Shown here: piece by piece, positions 20,701-32,424 of the stretch
How the letters are laid out: each line of letters begins with the position of its first letter
How positions within the stretch are numbered: position 1 is the first letter of the stretch
Assembly: GCA_964017235.1 (NCBI GenBank)
Contig: OZ024929.1
Location: 65,691,603 to 65,755,602, forward strand
Origin: Sabellastarte sp. h YS-2021
Lineage: Eukaryota; Annelida; Polychaeta; Sabellida; Sabellidae
Direction: 5' to 3'
Length of the DNA stretch: 64,000 bases
The notes under the pieces: model-generated
The model's database searches: none
What the model saw: only the letters and a program-made list of their open reading frames with translations
Told to the model about the DNA's origin: nothing
Made by a program: the position numbers and the translations under genes

Positions 20701-21120
20701 TTTTGGATGGGCACCCAGATTTTCCCAAGTTTTCCAAAAACTTTGTAGTCTTGCCCCCTACAATTAGGTCTCGTGCAACAGTTGGGATATTGGTTTCAGG
20801 TCTGACAAAAACACTAGATCGACACAGGAAGCATCTTTCAGGTGTTTTAATTCTGTTTTATGACACTTTACAATAACGGGACTTACATCTTTCTTTTGTG
20901 AAAGCCCTTGTGCAAAATGTACAGGATTTACAACAGAACAATTTACAGGTGAAGTCCTTGGTGTCTGTATTGTCTTTTGGCTCCCGGCCAGCAGTCCTGT
21001 CTGTAACACATTTACACAATAACTGTCATTTATAGGACTGCTGGCCCTTGGCTGGTCGGGATGAATAATTAGAAGACCTTCCCTTGTTCTTATAAAACTG
21101 TCCATTGCCTCCAATAGGGA
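19440..21120 (-). mobile_element. DIRS-4: internal fragment of a DIRS element, minus strand
   Basis: Reading from 21120 down to 19440 it covers the gag C-terminal end (GLLIIHPDQPRASSPIND), the Cys-rich region, RT and the first part of RNase H. Neither terminal repeats, ICR nor recombinase is present. Ends are abrupt against the P2 array on the right and the unassigned block on the left. Confidence 0.85.
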
Positions 21121-23264
21121 AGGTCTCTTGACTCATCCCGAATTACTCATCCCGACCAGCCAATGACTGAGCTATGCAAAGAGCTATAGATCTGAAACTT
21201 CACTATTAGATAGATCACCCAAAAGTACCGGTAGGTGAATGACTTATTTAGAAGAAATTGCCTATTGGTAATACTTTTAGAGATAAAAGACATTTACTCA
21301 TTTTAATAGCTATGACTGAGCTATGCAAAGAGCTATAGATCTGAAACTTCACTGTGTGGTAGATCAGCTAAAAGTAGGTGAATGACTTATATAGAAGAAA
21401 ATGCCTACCTGTAATATTTTTAGAGATTTCTTCTAAATAAGTCATTCACCTACCGGTACTTTTGGGTGATCTACCTAATAGTGAAGTTTCAGATCTATAG
21501 CTCTTTGCATAGCTCAGTCATAGCTACTAAAATGAGTAAATGTCTTTTATCTCTAAAAATATTACAGGTAGGCAATTTCTTCTAAATAAGTCATTTACCT
21601 ACTTTTAGCTGATCTACCACACAGTGAAGTTTCAGATCTATAGCTCTTTGCATAGGTCAGTCATAGCTGCTAAAATGAGTAAATGTGTTTTATCTCTAAA
21701 AGTATTACCGATAGACAATTTCTTCTAAATAAGTCATTCACCTTCTTTTGGGTGATCTACCTAATAGTGAAGTTTCAGATCTATAGCTCTTTGCATAGCT
21801 CAGTCATAGCTACTAAAATGAGTAAATGTCTTTTATCTCTAAAAGTATTACAGGTAGGCAATTTCTTCTAAATAATTCATTCACCTACTTTTGGCTGATC
21901 TACCACATAGTGAAGTTGCAGAACTGTAGCTCTTTGGATAGCTGAGTAATAGCTACTAAAATGAGGAAATATCTTTTATCTCAAAAAGTATTACAGATAG
22001 GCAATTTCTTCTAAATAAGTCATTCACCTACTTTTGGCTGATCTACCACATAGTGAAGTTTCAGAACTGTAGCTCTTTGGAGAGCTGAGTAATAGCTACT
22101 AAAATGAGTAAATGTCTTTTATCTCTAAAAGTATTACAGGTAGGCAATTTCTTCTAAATAAGTCATTCACCTACTTTTGGGTGATCTACCACATAGTGAA
22201 GTTGCAGAACTGTAGGTCTTTGGATAGTCGAGTAATAGCTACTAAAATGAGTAAATGTCTTTTATCTCTAAAAGTATTACAGATCAGCAATTTCTTCTAA
22301 ATAAGTCATTCACCTACTTTTGGGTGATCTACCTAATAGTGAAGTTTCAGATCTATAGCTCTTTGCATAGCTCAGTCATAGCTACTAAAATGAGTAAATG
22401 TCTTTGATCTCTAAAAGTATTACAGGTAGGCAATTTCTTCTAAATAAGTCATTCACCTACTTTTGGGTGATCTACCACATAGTGAAGTTGCAGAACTGTA
22501 GCTCTTTGGATAGCTGAGTAACACCTACTAAAATGAGGAAATGTCTTTTATCTCTAAAAGTATTAAAGATAGGCTATTTCTTCTAAATAAGTCATTCACC
22601 TACTTTTGGGTGATCTACCACATAGTGAAGTTGCACATCTATAGCTCTTTGCATAGCTGAGTCACATACCTGCTAAAATGAATAAATGTCTTTTATCTCT
22701 AAAAGTATTGCAGATAGGCAATTTCTTCTAAATAAGTTGTTCACCTACTATTGGGTGACCTACCACATAGTGAAGTTGCACAACTGTAGCTCTTTGCATA
22801 GCTGAGTAACAGGTACTTAAATGAGTAAATGTCTTTTATCTTTAAAAGTATTGGACATAGACAATTTCTTCTAAGTAAGTCCTTGCGTACTTTTGGGCGA
22901 TCTACCACATAGTGAAGTTGCAGAACTGTAGCTCTTTGGATGGCAGAGTAATAGCCACTAAAATGAGTAAATGTCTTTTATCTCTAAAAATGTTACAGGT
23001 AGGCAATTTATTCTAAATATGTCCTTCACCTACTTTGGGTTGATCTACTGCATACTAAAGTTGCAGTACTGTAGCTCTTTGGATGGCAGAGTAATAGCTA
23101 CTAAAATGAGTAAATGCCTTTTGTCTTTAAAAGTATTGCAATCAAACATTAAACTTGTCACTTCTACATGTGCCTCCATCTCACAAGAAAATTTATATTC
23201 CACTATCTTTAGTACATCTAATTTATACGGCGGGAGATAAATGCATGCATCAGAATGCTTGTTG
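21121..23264 (+). repeat. P2 143 bp satellite array with inverted start
   Basis: About twelve monomers of 143 bp (landmark GAGTAAATGTCTTTTATCTC at 21681, 21824, 21967, 22110). The first ~260 bp (21165-21425) are in the opposite orientation, so the array starts head to head. It ends in a unique tail (about 23150-23264) that also occurs at 1-83. Short open frames in it are by-products of the repeat. Flanking both sides are inverted copies of one DIRS segment. Confidence 0.9.
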
Positions 23265-23265
23265 T

Positions 23266-23397
23266 AAAGTGTCATAAAACAGAATTAAAATATGTGAAAG
23301 ATGCTTCCTGTGTCGATCTAGTGTTTTTTGTCAGACCTGAAACCAATGTCCCAACTGTTGCACGAGTCTAATTATAGGGGCAAGACTACAAAGTTTT
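23266..23397 (+). pseudogene. DIRS Cys-rich segment fragment
   Basis: About 130 bp encode KICERCFLCRSS...CPNCC with an internal stop, the Cys-rich start of the RT protein. It is over 90 percent identical by eye to the inverse of 20755-20885 in DIRS-4. It sits between the P2 tail and the 5' end of P3-1. Confidence 0.8.
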
Positions 23398-24873
23398 TAT
23401 GTCAGCTGACTTGTCAGTCAGCTGACATTATGTCGTCACTCTGCGGCGTGGGCGTCCGTGTGAACAACTTCTCCTCCAAAACTACAAGGCCTAGAGACAT
23501 GCTGTTTTTTTTAAAAGATACCTTATCTATCGAGGATGAAAAATTGTTCAAGGCATGCAAATCTGTCTGTTCGTCTGTTTGCTAGAGACATTACAAGGGG
23601 GGTACCCCCACCAAAAGTGTGAAAATTTCAACACTGTATCACAATTTTCTCAGTGACTATTGAAGGGATTTCTCTCATATCTTGCATATATGTACTAGGC
23701 CAGAGGTAGATTCTCTTGTGTGAGTATGAGACCTGGATCTGTCTTAATTTTTTTTTAATAAATTTTTTTAATTATTTTTAATGCATTAAAATTTATGAAA
23801 TCATGCACTAAATCACTTATAACTTGAAAAGTATTGCATTTAGAGCATTTTGTTAAAATATGTTATTCAGCTACTTTTTTCATAGCTACAACATGGTGAA
23901 TAACTTGGGTGTCTGTCTCAATAGCTAAGTGAGTAATAGCCACTTTTGGGCTTTTCAGTAACTTCCATCATGAGTAAAATCACTTATAACTTGAAAACTA
24001 TTGCATTTAGAGAATTTTGTATCAATATGTTATTCAGCTACTTTTGGGTCAGCTATAACATAGTAAAATTTCAGACCTGTAGCTCATGGCATAGCTGAGT
24101 AATAGCTACTTTTAGGTTATCACTGTTGAGTAAATCACTTATAACTTGAAAACTATTGCATTTAGAGTGTTTTGTTTAAATATGTTATTCACGTATTTTG
24201 GGGTCAGCTATAACATAGTGAAGTTCCAGACCTGTGGCTCCTTGCATAGCTGAGTAATAGCTACTTTGAAGTTCTCACTATTGAGTAAATCAGTTGTAAT
24301 TGGAAAACTATTGCATTTAGAGAATTTCATATAAATATGTTATTCAGCTACTTTTGGGTCAGCTATAACGTAGTAAAATTTCAGACCTGTAGCTCATGGC
24401 ATAGCTGAGTAATAGCTACTTTTAGGTTATCACTGTTGAGTAAATCACTGATAACTTGAAAACTATTGCATTTAGAGTATTTTGTTTCAATATGTTATTC
24501 ACCTATTTTGGGGTCAGCTACAACATAGTAAAATTCCAGACCTGTGGCTCATTGCATAGCTGAGTAACAGCTACTTTGAAGTTCTCACTGTTGAGTAAAT
24601 CCGTTGTAATTGAAAACTATTGCATTTACAGAAATTTGTGTAAATATGTTATTCAGCTACTTTTGGGCCAGCTATAACATAGTAAAATTTCAGACCTGTA
24701 GCTCATGGCATAGCTGAGTAATAGCTACTTTTAGGTTATCACTGTTGAGTAAATCACTTATAACTTGAAAACTATTGCATTTAGAGTATTTTGTTTAAAT
24801 ATGTTATTCACGTATTTTGGGGTCAGCTATAACATAGTGAAGTTCCAGACCTGTGGCTCCTTGCATAGCTGAG
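23398..24873 (+). mobile_element. P3-1: HINE-like element, 3' truncated
   Basis: It opens with ATGTCAGCTGACTTGTCAG and the inverse-capable TCAGCTGACATTATGTC, then ~200 bp of unique DNA shared with 29389 and the inverse of 61250, including a GGGGGGTACCCCC palindrome. A 155 bp array follows from about 23810 (spacing from CACTGTTGAG at 24121 to CACTATTGAG at 24276 is 155 bp). The element stops at about 24873, where the RT of DIRS-5 begins. Confidence 0.8.
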
Positions 24874-24884
24874 TAAGCAGTAGA

Positions 24885-27039
24885 TTGTCTAACCAGTGTA
24901 AATTGCTCTGTTGTAGGTCATGTACCGTTTGCAACAAAAGATGTAAGGCAGCCGCAAAAGAAAGGCTTAAGTCCTCCATTAAAGAAACAAGTAGAAATAA
25001 AATCTGTGAACTGTGTTTCTTCTGTCGTTCAGTTTGTTTCTGCCCCATCTGTTCCCAATGTCCACAGTGTTGTTCATGCTCCACTAGTAGGCGGCTGTCT
25101 ACAGCCCTTTTGGCAGATCTGGGCACGCCTAGGAGCCAACCCAAGGGTAGTATCAATTTGAAGGAGGGTTACGTACTACCATTCAATCTCAAACCCCCAC
25201 TAGTCAGAGACCCCATGATAATCAGTGGTTATGCAGACCCCCAGAGAAATCTCTACCTAAGGGAGTCTGTACAAATTCTTCTGCACAAGAGGGCCATAGA
25301 GATGGTGAGGGTTCGGACATCTCTAGCCTTCTACAACAGACTATTCATAGTCCCAAAACCAAACCAGAAATGGCGTCCAGTCTTGGACCTAAGTGCTCTA
25401 AACAAGTTTTTGAGCGTAAAAACATTCAAGATGCAAACCCCAGAAACAATCCGGATTTCCCTCCAACAGGGAGAATGGGTGTCTTCGCTGGATTTCAGCG
25501 ACGCCTGTTTTGACATCCCTATTCACACCGGGTCCCAGAAATACCTCAGGTTCCACTTCCAAAACCTTTCCTACCAGTTCCGGTCCCTCCCCTTTGGCCT
25601 CTCAACAGCTCCAATGGAGTTCACTGGGGTGGTCAAAGAGGTCAAGTTAATGGCTCAAGCCAGGGGTATAAGGATCCACCAGTACCTAGACGACTGGTTG
25701 ATTCGAGCCCCCACCAAAGAATCCTGCCACCAGGGCACCCAGTCCCTCCTTGCCCTTTATCAAGAACTGGGTTGGGTGGTGAACCTTGAAAAGTCAGAGT
25801 TGGACCCCAAACAGGTGTTCGAGTTTGTGGGTTACAGGTACGACCTCTCTCACGGCCTGGTCAAGCCGACAGAACCGTTGGGAATCAATTCTTCAAAAGG
25901 TGGAAGCCATTTTGGCCAATCCCACTTGTCGAGTCAGGAGGTTCATGTCCCTGATAGGCCTTCTCACTGCAACAGAGAAACAAGTCCCACTGGGAAGACT
26001 GCACATGAGGCCAGTTCAGGGGCATCTCAAGAGACATTGGAGGGTTCCGGAATCTCTAGAGAAGGAGATTCCAGTTCCAAGGTCCCTTCACCCACATCTT
26101 CTATGGTGGACCAAGGAGACAAATGTCTTAATAGGCCAACCCCTGCACCCCTTGCGTCATGCAATTCAAATCTTTACAGACGCCTCAAAAGAAGGCTGGG
26201 GTGCTCACTTAGGAGACTTCACAACAAGAGGCACCTGGTCAGTTCCAGAAAGCCACCTTCACATAAATTTCCTGGAACTAAAGGCCGTCCTACTAGCCCT
26301 AAAACGTTTCCAGCATTTGGTGCAAGGGAAAGTTGTTTAGTTGCCACAGACAACACTACAGTTGTGGCATACATCAACAAGGAGGGAGGTATGAGGTCAG
26401 GCTCACTTTGTGCCCTTCTATGGCGGCTCCTGTGCTGGTGCAATCTGAGATGGGTAGTTCTGAAGGCCAGGCACATCCCTGGTCGTCTGAATGTGATTGC
26501 AGACAAGTTGTCTCGACAGGGACAAGTCATTCAGACGGAGTGGTCCCTGCATCAACCTCCTGATTCAAACTTGGCACCTTCCACAGGTGGACATGTTTGC
26601 AACAAAGTACAATCACAAACTACCCCAATACGTGTCCCCAGTACCGGATCCCAATGCTTGGGCAGTGGACGCTTTGACAGTTTCTTGGGAAAACCTGGAC
26701 ATGTATGCCTTTCCCCCAGTATCGTTACTAGGAAAAGTGGTCCGCAAACTATCAGATCACCTTTACAAGAGAGTGATCATAATAGCCCCGGGTTGGCCCA
26801 ACATGCCATGGTTTTGGGATCTAGTGGAACTATCATCCCAGATCCCACTGTGCCTGCCCAACCTTCAAGACCTAGTGACTCAACCATTCAACAAGGCTCG
26901 TCACAGCAACCTAACCAACCTAAACCTTCACGCATGGCTCCTAGAGCCGAAGCAATCAAGGAGCAAGGTTTCTCTAGTCCAGTGGCGTCACGAATTGAGG
27001 CTCCTCAAAGAAGTTCAACCAGAACAGTCTATGAGGTGA
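24885..27039 (+). pseudogene. DIRS-5 RT-RNase H
   Basis: Best preserved RT of the window. It opens with Cys clusters (CCRSCTVCNKRC, KICELCFFC, CPICSQCPQCC), then FYNRLFIVPKPNQKWRP, LDFSDACFDIPI, FGLSTAPMEF, IRIHQYLDDWLIRAP. One frameshift near 25870 leads to RFMSLIGLLTATEKQ and IQIFTDASKEGWGAH; another near 26335 to ATDNTTVVAYINKEGG and IPGRLNVIADKLSR; a third near 26565 to VDMFATKYNHKLP, IIIAPGWPNMPWFWDL and LHAWLLEPKQSR. RT and RNase H catalytic residues are present, so only frame breaks disable it. The end overlaps the recombinase by 106 bp. Confidence 0.9.
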
Positions 27040-28005
27040 AGTGGGCCGTTTTTGTCAGATGGTGCGAAACAAGTCAGGTGGACTTCAGGACTCCCATCTG
27101 TCAAACAGATAGCAGATTTCCTCCTACATCTCTTCCAGGAGAAGAATCTGCAGCCCAGCACAATCGAGGGTTACAGATCGGCCATTGCAGACAAATTGGG
27201 CAATATTTCCTTTAATGTCAATAAAGATGAAAACTTGACTCGCCTTTTGGACAGTTTTCATAGAGATAGGCCCAAGGGTCGTCGAGGAGTTCCCTCTTGG
27301 AATCTTTCCTTGGTGTTACATCAGCTGACAAAGCCACCCTTTGAACCTCTCAGAAAGGCTTCTTTGAAACATCTAACCTTTAAGACGGTTTTTCTCCTAG
27401 CCCTAGGTTCGGGGAAGCGGAGGAGTGAGATACACGCTTGGTTGAACAAAAACATTAGGCACCAAGCGGACTGGTCTAAAGTATCCCTTTACCCTTCCCC
27501 AAGTTTCTTAGCTAAGAACCACTTGGCGAAAGAAGGCCCAGAGTGTGTGGCCCCAGTGGTCATCCCAGCACTGGCCCCTACTCTGGATAAATCCCTCAAG
27601 GAGGATAGATCACTCTGTCCAGTAAGGGCCTTGCAGTATTACTTAGACAAAACTCAGGACCTCAGACAAGGCAAAGAATTGGTCTTTGTCTCTTTCAAGA
27701 AGGGTTTTACCAAGGATATTTCTCCTGCTACAATCTCTTCTTGGATTAAGCAGACAGTTATCCTTTGCTATGAGCTGTCAGATCAGGAGGCATTAACATT
27801 GCACCAAGTTAAAGCTCATGATGTTAGAGCCTTTGCGGCTTCTAAAGCCTTTCAGGGTGGCATCTCTTTGGACCAGATTCTGTCCGCGTGCCACTGGAAA
27901 TCCCACAACACTTTTACCCAATTCTATTTGAAAGATGTTGCTTGGGCAGACTCGGAGCTTTTTCATTTAGGTCCTGTGGTGGCTGCCCAGCAGATCCATC
28001 ACTGA
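26934..28005 (+). pseudogene. DIRS-5 tyrosine recombinase, one frameshift
   Basis: ATG at 26934 (MAPRAEAIKEQGFSS) opens in the RT gene as in DIRS-1. The frame runs to about 27090 (VFVRWCETSQVDFR), shifts by one, and continues open to 28005 from LPSVKQIADFLLHLF. Catalytic motifs are intact: GSGKRRSEIHA, KNHLAKEG, HDVRAFAAS, HWKSHNTFTQFY. The protein ends HLGPVVAAQQIHH. Apart from one indel this could encode a working enzyme. Confidence 0.88.
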
Positions 28006-28119
28006 GCTCCTATGCTCCTATCCTGTATATAGTGTACATAACAGTTACGTATTTGGTTCTTGGTATAGGCCCCTACTGTGGGGACCTATTCCTTAGTTTT
28101 TTAAGGTTTTTTACCTGAG

Positions 28120-28498
28120 TGTCAGATGTACGGGGTATAAAACTTTTTCTCCACTCTTACTTGGGTGTTTTCAGGAATCTTAATTCTATAGGATGGAACT
28201 TTCTCTCTTCCTCCCCTCAGAGCAGAAAAGGGGGGGGGGGGGGGGGGGGGGGGTGGTAGAGGTGCTCTTGGGCCTTAATAGCCTGGGGTGATCCCTTCAC
28301 CAGTCAGGCCAGAGCCTATGTGTACCGGTCCTGCCGGAGGTGAAACTTGGGACGTCTTTTTCTGGCGTTTGGCGGGACCGGCTGGCGCCGGACAATAGCT
28401 ATCATCTGTTAGGTAAGGTATCAACTAATAAAAATTTAATTTACTAATTAAAATTTGCAAGTTTCAAATTACTGCACCCTTAGTTACTGCCAAAATGT
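28120..28498 (+). repeat. First copy of duplicated DIRS-5 tail (ICR deleted)
   Basis: It runs from GTCAGATGTACGGGGTAT through a G24 run (28230-28253), jumps from GAGCCTATG directly to TGTACCGGTCCTGCC, then includes the right inverted repeat ending at 28460 and 38 bp of flanking DNA. Compared with the second copy, about 285 bp including the ICR are missing. Confidence 0.88.
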
Positions 28499-29159
28499 GT
28501 CAGATGTACGGGGTATGAAACTTTTTCTCCACTCTTGGGTGTTTTCAGGAATCTTAATTCTATAGGATGGAACTTTCTCTCTTCCTCCCCTCAGAGCAGA
28601 AGAAAAGGGGGGGGGGGGGGGGGGGGGGGTAGAGGTGCTCTTGGGCCTTAACAGCCTGGGGTGATCCCTTCACCAGTCAGGCCAGAGCCTATGAGCCCAG
28701 GCGTTGAATTCCAGGTTATCCTGAGAGGCTGCCCTCCATCCTCTAGGTAGTTATTCTAGCTATCGTCTGTTAGGTAAGATGTATTAACGCAATAAAATTG
28801 CAAATTTTAATTAAATTAAATTTTTATTAGTTAATACCTTACCTAACAGACGGGAGATTCCCACCCGGCCTTCCCCGCTTTCAGCTTCAGTTTTCAGATC
28901 TAGGGACGAAAAAGATGCTATGACGTCACGTCCCTCTGGCGAATGAAGCAGGAACTAGGCCACCTGGCGACTGGATTGTAGTGTACCGGTCCTGCCGGAG
29001 GTGAAACTCGGGACGTCTTTTTCTGGCGTTTGGCGGGACCGGCTGGCGCCAGACAATAGCTATCGTCTGTTAGGTAAGGTATTAACTAATAAAAATTTAA
29101 TTTACTAATTAAAATTTGCAAGTTTCAAATTACTGCGCCCTTAGTTACTGCCAAAATGT
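28499..29159 (+). repeat. Second, complete copy of DIRS-5 tail
   Basis: It has the same start and end as 28120-28498 but retains the ICR (about 28750-28860) and the part between ICR and terminal repeat with TGACGTCA at 28920-28927. G run at 28607-28629. It includes the same 38 bp of host flank (29122-29159) beyond the element end. Confidence 0.88.
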
Positions 29160-29388
29160 TGCAAAAAGATGACACAAAAGAGGGGGAGATTCCTGTCTAT
29201 CGTGACAGAAAATCAATATTTAACTGTTATGCCTGAGGACATAATGATATACACAATGCTCCAAAAAAAAACAAGTAGATTAATTTGTATGATTTACGTT
29301 TTTCTATAAAAGTTTCTTTAAATTTTTATTTAGTGTAATATATGTTAGACAGTTAATAAAAAGTAAAAACACATAAAAATGTTACTTT
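29160..29388. other. AT-rich spacer, nothing recognised
   Basis: AT-rich DNA between the duplicated DIRS-5 tail and P3-2. No repeat, motif or open frame of note. Confidence 0.4.
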
Positions 29389-32300
29389 TTATGTCAGCTG
29401 ACTTGTCAGTCAGCTGACATTATGTCATCACTCTGCGGCGTGGGCGTACGCGTCCGTGTCCGCGTGAACAACTTCTTCTCCAAAACTACAAGGCCTAGAG
29501 ACATGCTGTTTTTTTTAAAAGATACCTTATCTATCGAGGATGAAAAATTGTTCAAGGCATGCAAATCTGTCTGTTCGTCTGTTTGCTAGAGACATTACAA
29601 GGGGGGTACCCCCACCAAAAGTGTGAAAATTTCAACTTTTTATCACAATTTTCTCAGTGACTATTGCAGGGATTTCTCTCATATCTTGCATATATGTACT
29701 AGGCCAGAGGTAGATTCTCTTGTGTGAGTATGAGACCTGGATCTGTCTTACTTTTTTTTAAATAAATTTTTTTAATAATTTTTAATGCATTAAAATTCAT
29801 GAAATCATGCACTAAATCACTTATAACTTCAAAAGTGTTGCATTTACAGCATTTTGTGAAAATATGTTGTTCAGCTACTTTTTTCATAGCTACAATATGG
29901 TGAGTAAGTTGGGTGTCTGTCTCAATAGCTAAGTGAGTAATAGCTACTTTTGGGCTTTTCAGTAACTTCCATTATGAGTAAAATCACTTGTAACTTAAAA
30001 ACTATTGCATTTAGAGAATTTCGTATAAATGTGCTATTCAGCTACTTTTGGGCCAGCTATGACATAGTGAAATTTCAGACCTGTAGCTCATGGCATAGCT
30101 GAGTAATAGCTACTTTTAGGTTATCACTGTTGAGTAAATCGCTTATAACTTGAAAACTATTGCATTTAGAGCATTTCGTATAAATATGTTATTCAGCTAC
30201 TTTTGGGTCAGCTATAACATAGTAAAATTTCAGACCTGTAGCTCATGGCATAGCTGAGTAATAGCTACTTTTAGGTTATCACTGTTGAGTAAATCACTTA
30301 TAACTTGAAAAGTGTTGCATTTAGAGCATTTTGTTAAAATATGTTATTCAGCTACTTTTTTCATAGCTACAATATGGTGAGTAAGTTGGGTGTCTGTCTC
30401 AATAGCTAAGTGAGTAATAGCTACTTTTGGGCTTTTCAGTAACTTCCATCATGAGTAAAATCACTTGTAACTTAAAAACTATTGCATTTAGAGAATTTCG
30501 TATAAATATGTTATTCAGCTACTTTTGGGCCAGCTATAACATAGTAAAATTTCAGACCTGTAGCTCATGGCATAGCTGAGTAATAGCTACTTTTAGGTTA
30601 TCACTGTTGAGTAAATCACTTATAACTTGAAAACTATTGCATTTAGAGTATTTTGTTTCAATATGTTATTCACCTATTTTGGGGTCAGCTATAACATAGT
30701 GAAGTTTCAGACCTGTGGCTCATTTCATAGCTGAGTAATAGCTACTTTGAAGTTCTCACTGTTGAGTAAATCAGTTATAATTGGAAAACTATTGCATTTA
30801 GAGAAATTTGTGCAAATATGTTATTCAGCTACTTTTGGGTCAGCTATAACATAGTGAAATTATAGACCTATAGCTCATGGCACAACTGAGCAATAGCTAT
30901 TCTCAGGTACTGACTGTTGAGTAAATCAGCTATAACTTGAAAAATATTGCATTTGGAGTATTTTGTTAAAATATATTGTTCACCTACTTTTGGGTCAGCT
31001 ATAACATAGTGAAATTACAGACCTATAGCTCATGGCATAGCGGAGCAATAGCTATTTTCAGGTTCTCACTATTGAGTAAATCAGTTGTAGCTTGAAAACT
31101 ATTGCATTTACAGTAGTTTGCTTAAATATGTTGTTCACCTACTTTTGGGTTAGCTATAACATAGTAAAATTTCAGACATGTAGCTCATTGCATAGCTGAG
31201 TAATAGTTCCTTTGAGGTTCTCACTGTTGAGTAAATCAGTTGTAACTTGAAAACTATTACATTTAGAGTAATTTGTTAAATATGTTATTCACAGAATTTT
31301 TGGTCAGCTATAACATAGTGAAATTGCAGACCTCTATGTCATGGCATAGCTGAGCAATAGCTACTTTCAGGTTCTCACTGTTGAGTAAATCATTGTATCC
31401 ACTGGATAGCCGCAGTGTGTAGAGAGAGATTTCACCATTACTGCTCTGATGAAAAAAAATATTATAGCTAGCTTTCTTAAGTTTGCAGTATATATTAATA
31501 ACCATAAAATGTTGTCTGGGAATATTTTTGGCCTCATTTTGAGAAACAAGATGGCCGCCACAGGTGTTTTTTGTCAGTCATGAAAAGTGCTTATATCTCC
31601 CTTATTATTGATCCTAGAGGTTTGGGATGATAAACCAACCTGTAGGAAATCATGGGGTGGGAATCTTTTGGTGTGGTCAGATTTGACCTTCAATGACCCC
31701 TCCTTCAAGGTCAAACAAGGATAGCCAAACTTAAAAGTGCTTATAACTCGCTTATTATTGGTCCCAGAGGTTTGGGATGGTAAACAGACAGGAAATCATG
31801 GGCTGTGAATCTGTTGATATGGTCCGATTTGACCTTGGAACCCTCCTTCAAGGTCAAATGAGGATAGCGAAAATTGAAAGTGCCTACAACTCGCTTATTA
31901 TTGGTGACAGAGATTTGGGATGGTAAACCATCCCATAGGAAATCATTGGCTCGGAATCTTTTGGTATGGTCAGATTTGACCTTTGGACCCCTCCTTCAAG
32001 GTCAAATGAGGACAGCCAAGCTTAAAAGTGCTTATAACTCATTTATAATTGGTCCTAGAGGTTTGGAATGGTAAACCATAGGAAATCATGGGCTGGGAAT
32101 GTATTTGTGTGGTTAGATTTGACCTTGGACCCCTTCTTCAAGGTCGAACAAGGATATTGCATTTGTAGTATTTCTTTAAATATATTTTAACCTATTTTTT
32201 ACACTTAAACAATTACCTTGTTATTTTCCTTCATAATACCATTTACAGGGCACAACTTTTTTATCCTGTCAGCTTCGGAATTTCTTTCGAACTTGCTGTT

Positions 32301-32424
32301 CAGTTACCATTTACTGTATTTCTGTACAGCCCTTTTCCTGATAATTATTCTGTCCTCTAATCACCTTCACAAATCAAAAACACTCAGTCAGCTGACACAG
32401 TGCCCGTTCACAGGCACTCTCCTC
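29389..32424 (+). mobile_element. P3-2: complete HINE-like element
   Basis: 5' end ATGTCAGCTGACTTGTCAG; subterminal inverse CAGTCAGCTGACACAG at about 32390, then the imperfect hairpin GTGCCCGTTCACAGGCAC and a CTCTTGTTT end. The interior is a 155-160 bp array to about 31400, in which a block containing GTAAGTTGGGTGTCTGTC is duplicated about 480 bp apart (29900, 30380), a three-monomer higher-order unit. A different 143-150 bp array follows. No coding sequence. Confidence 0.78.
31583..32160 (+). repeat. Four-unit 143-150 bp array in the P3-2 3' part
   Basis: Units start with AAAAGTGCTTATAACTCGC at 31583, 31733, 31876 and 32024, each containing AGAGGTTTGGGATGGTAAAC and CCTTCAAGGTCAAA. They are unrelated by eye to the main P3 monomer. 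This array is not present in P3-1 or P3-3, which are truncated. Confidence 0.85.

Larger units (their letters stand above)
24874..29121 (+). mobile_element. DIRS-5: 5'-truncated DIRS element with duplicated tail
   Basis: The element starts in the Cys-rich region of RT, so left repeat and gag are missing. RT-RNase H and recombinase are followed by two tandem copies of the 3' region, each with a G run and right inverted repeat. The ICR survives only in the second copy. Ends carry the TCTGTTAGGTAAGG core shared with DIRS-9, a different subfamily from DIRS-1. Confidence 0.9.

Noticed and set aside
21165..23150. CRISPR array
   Set aside because: Units of 143 bp are repeated along their whole length with no unique spacers, in a eukaryotic context.
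23400..23440. Retroviral or LTR primer binding site at the TGTCAGCTGAC palindrome
   Set aside because: No LTR pair surrounds it; it recurs as the 5' end of P3 elements.
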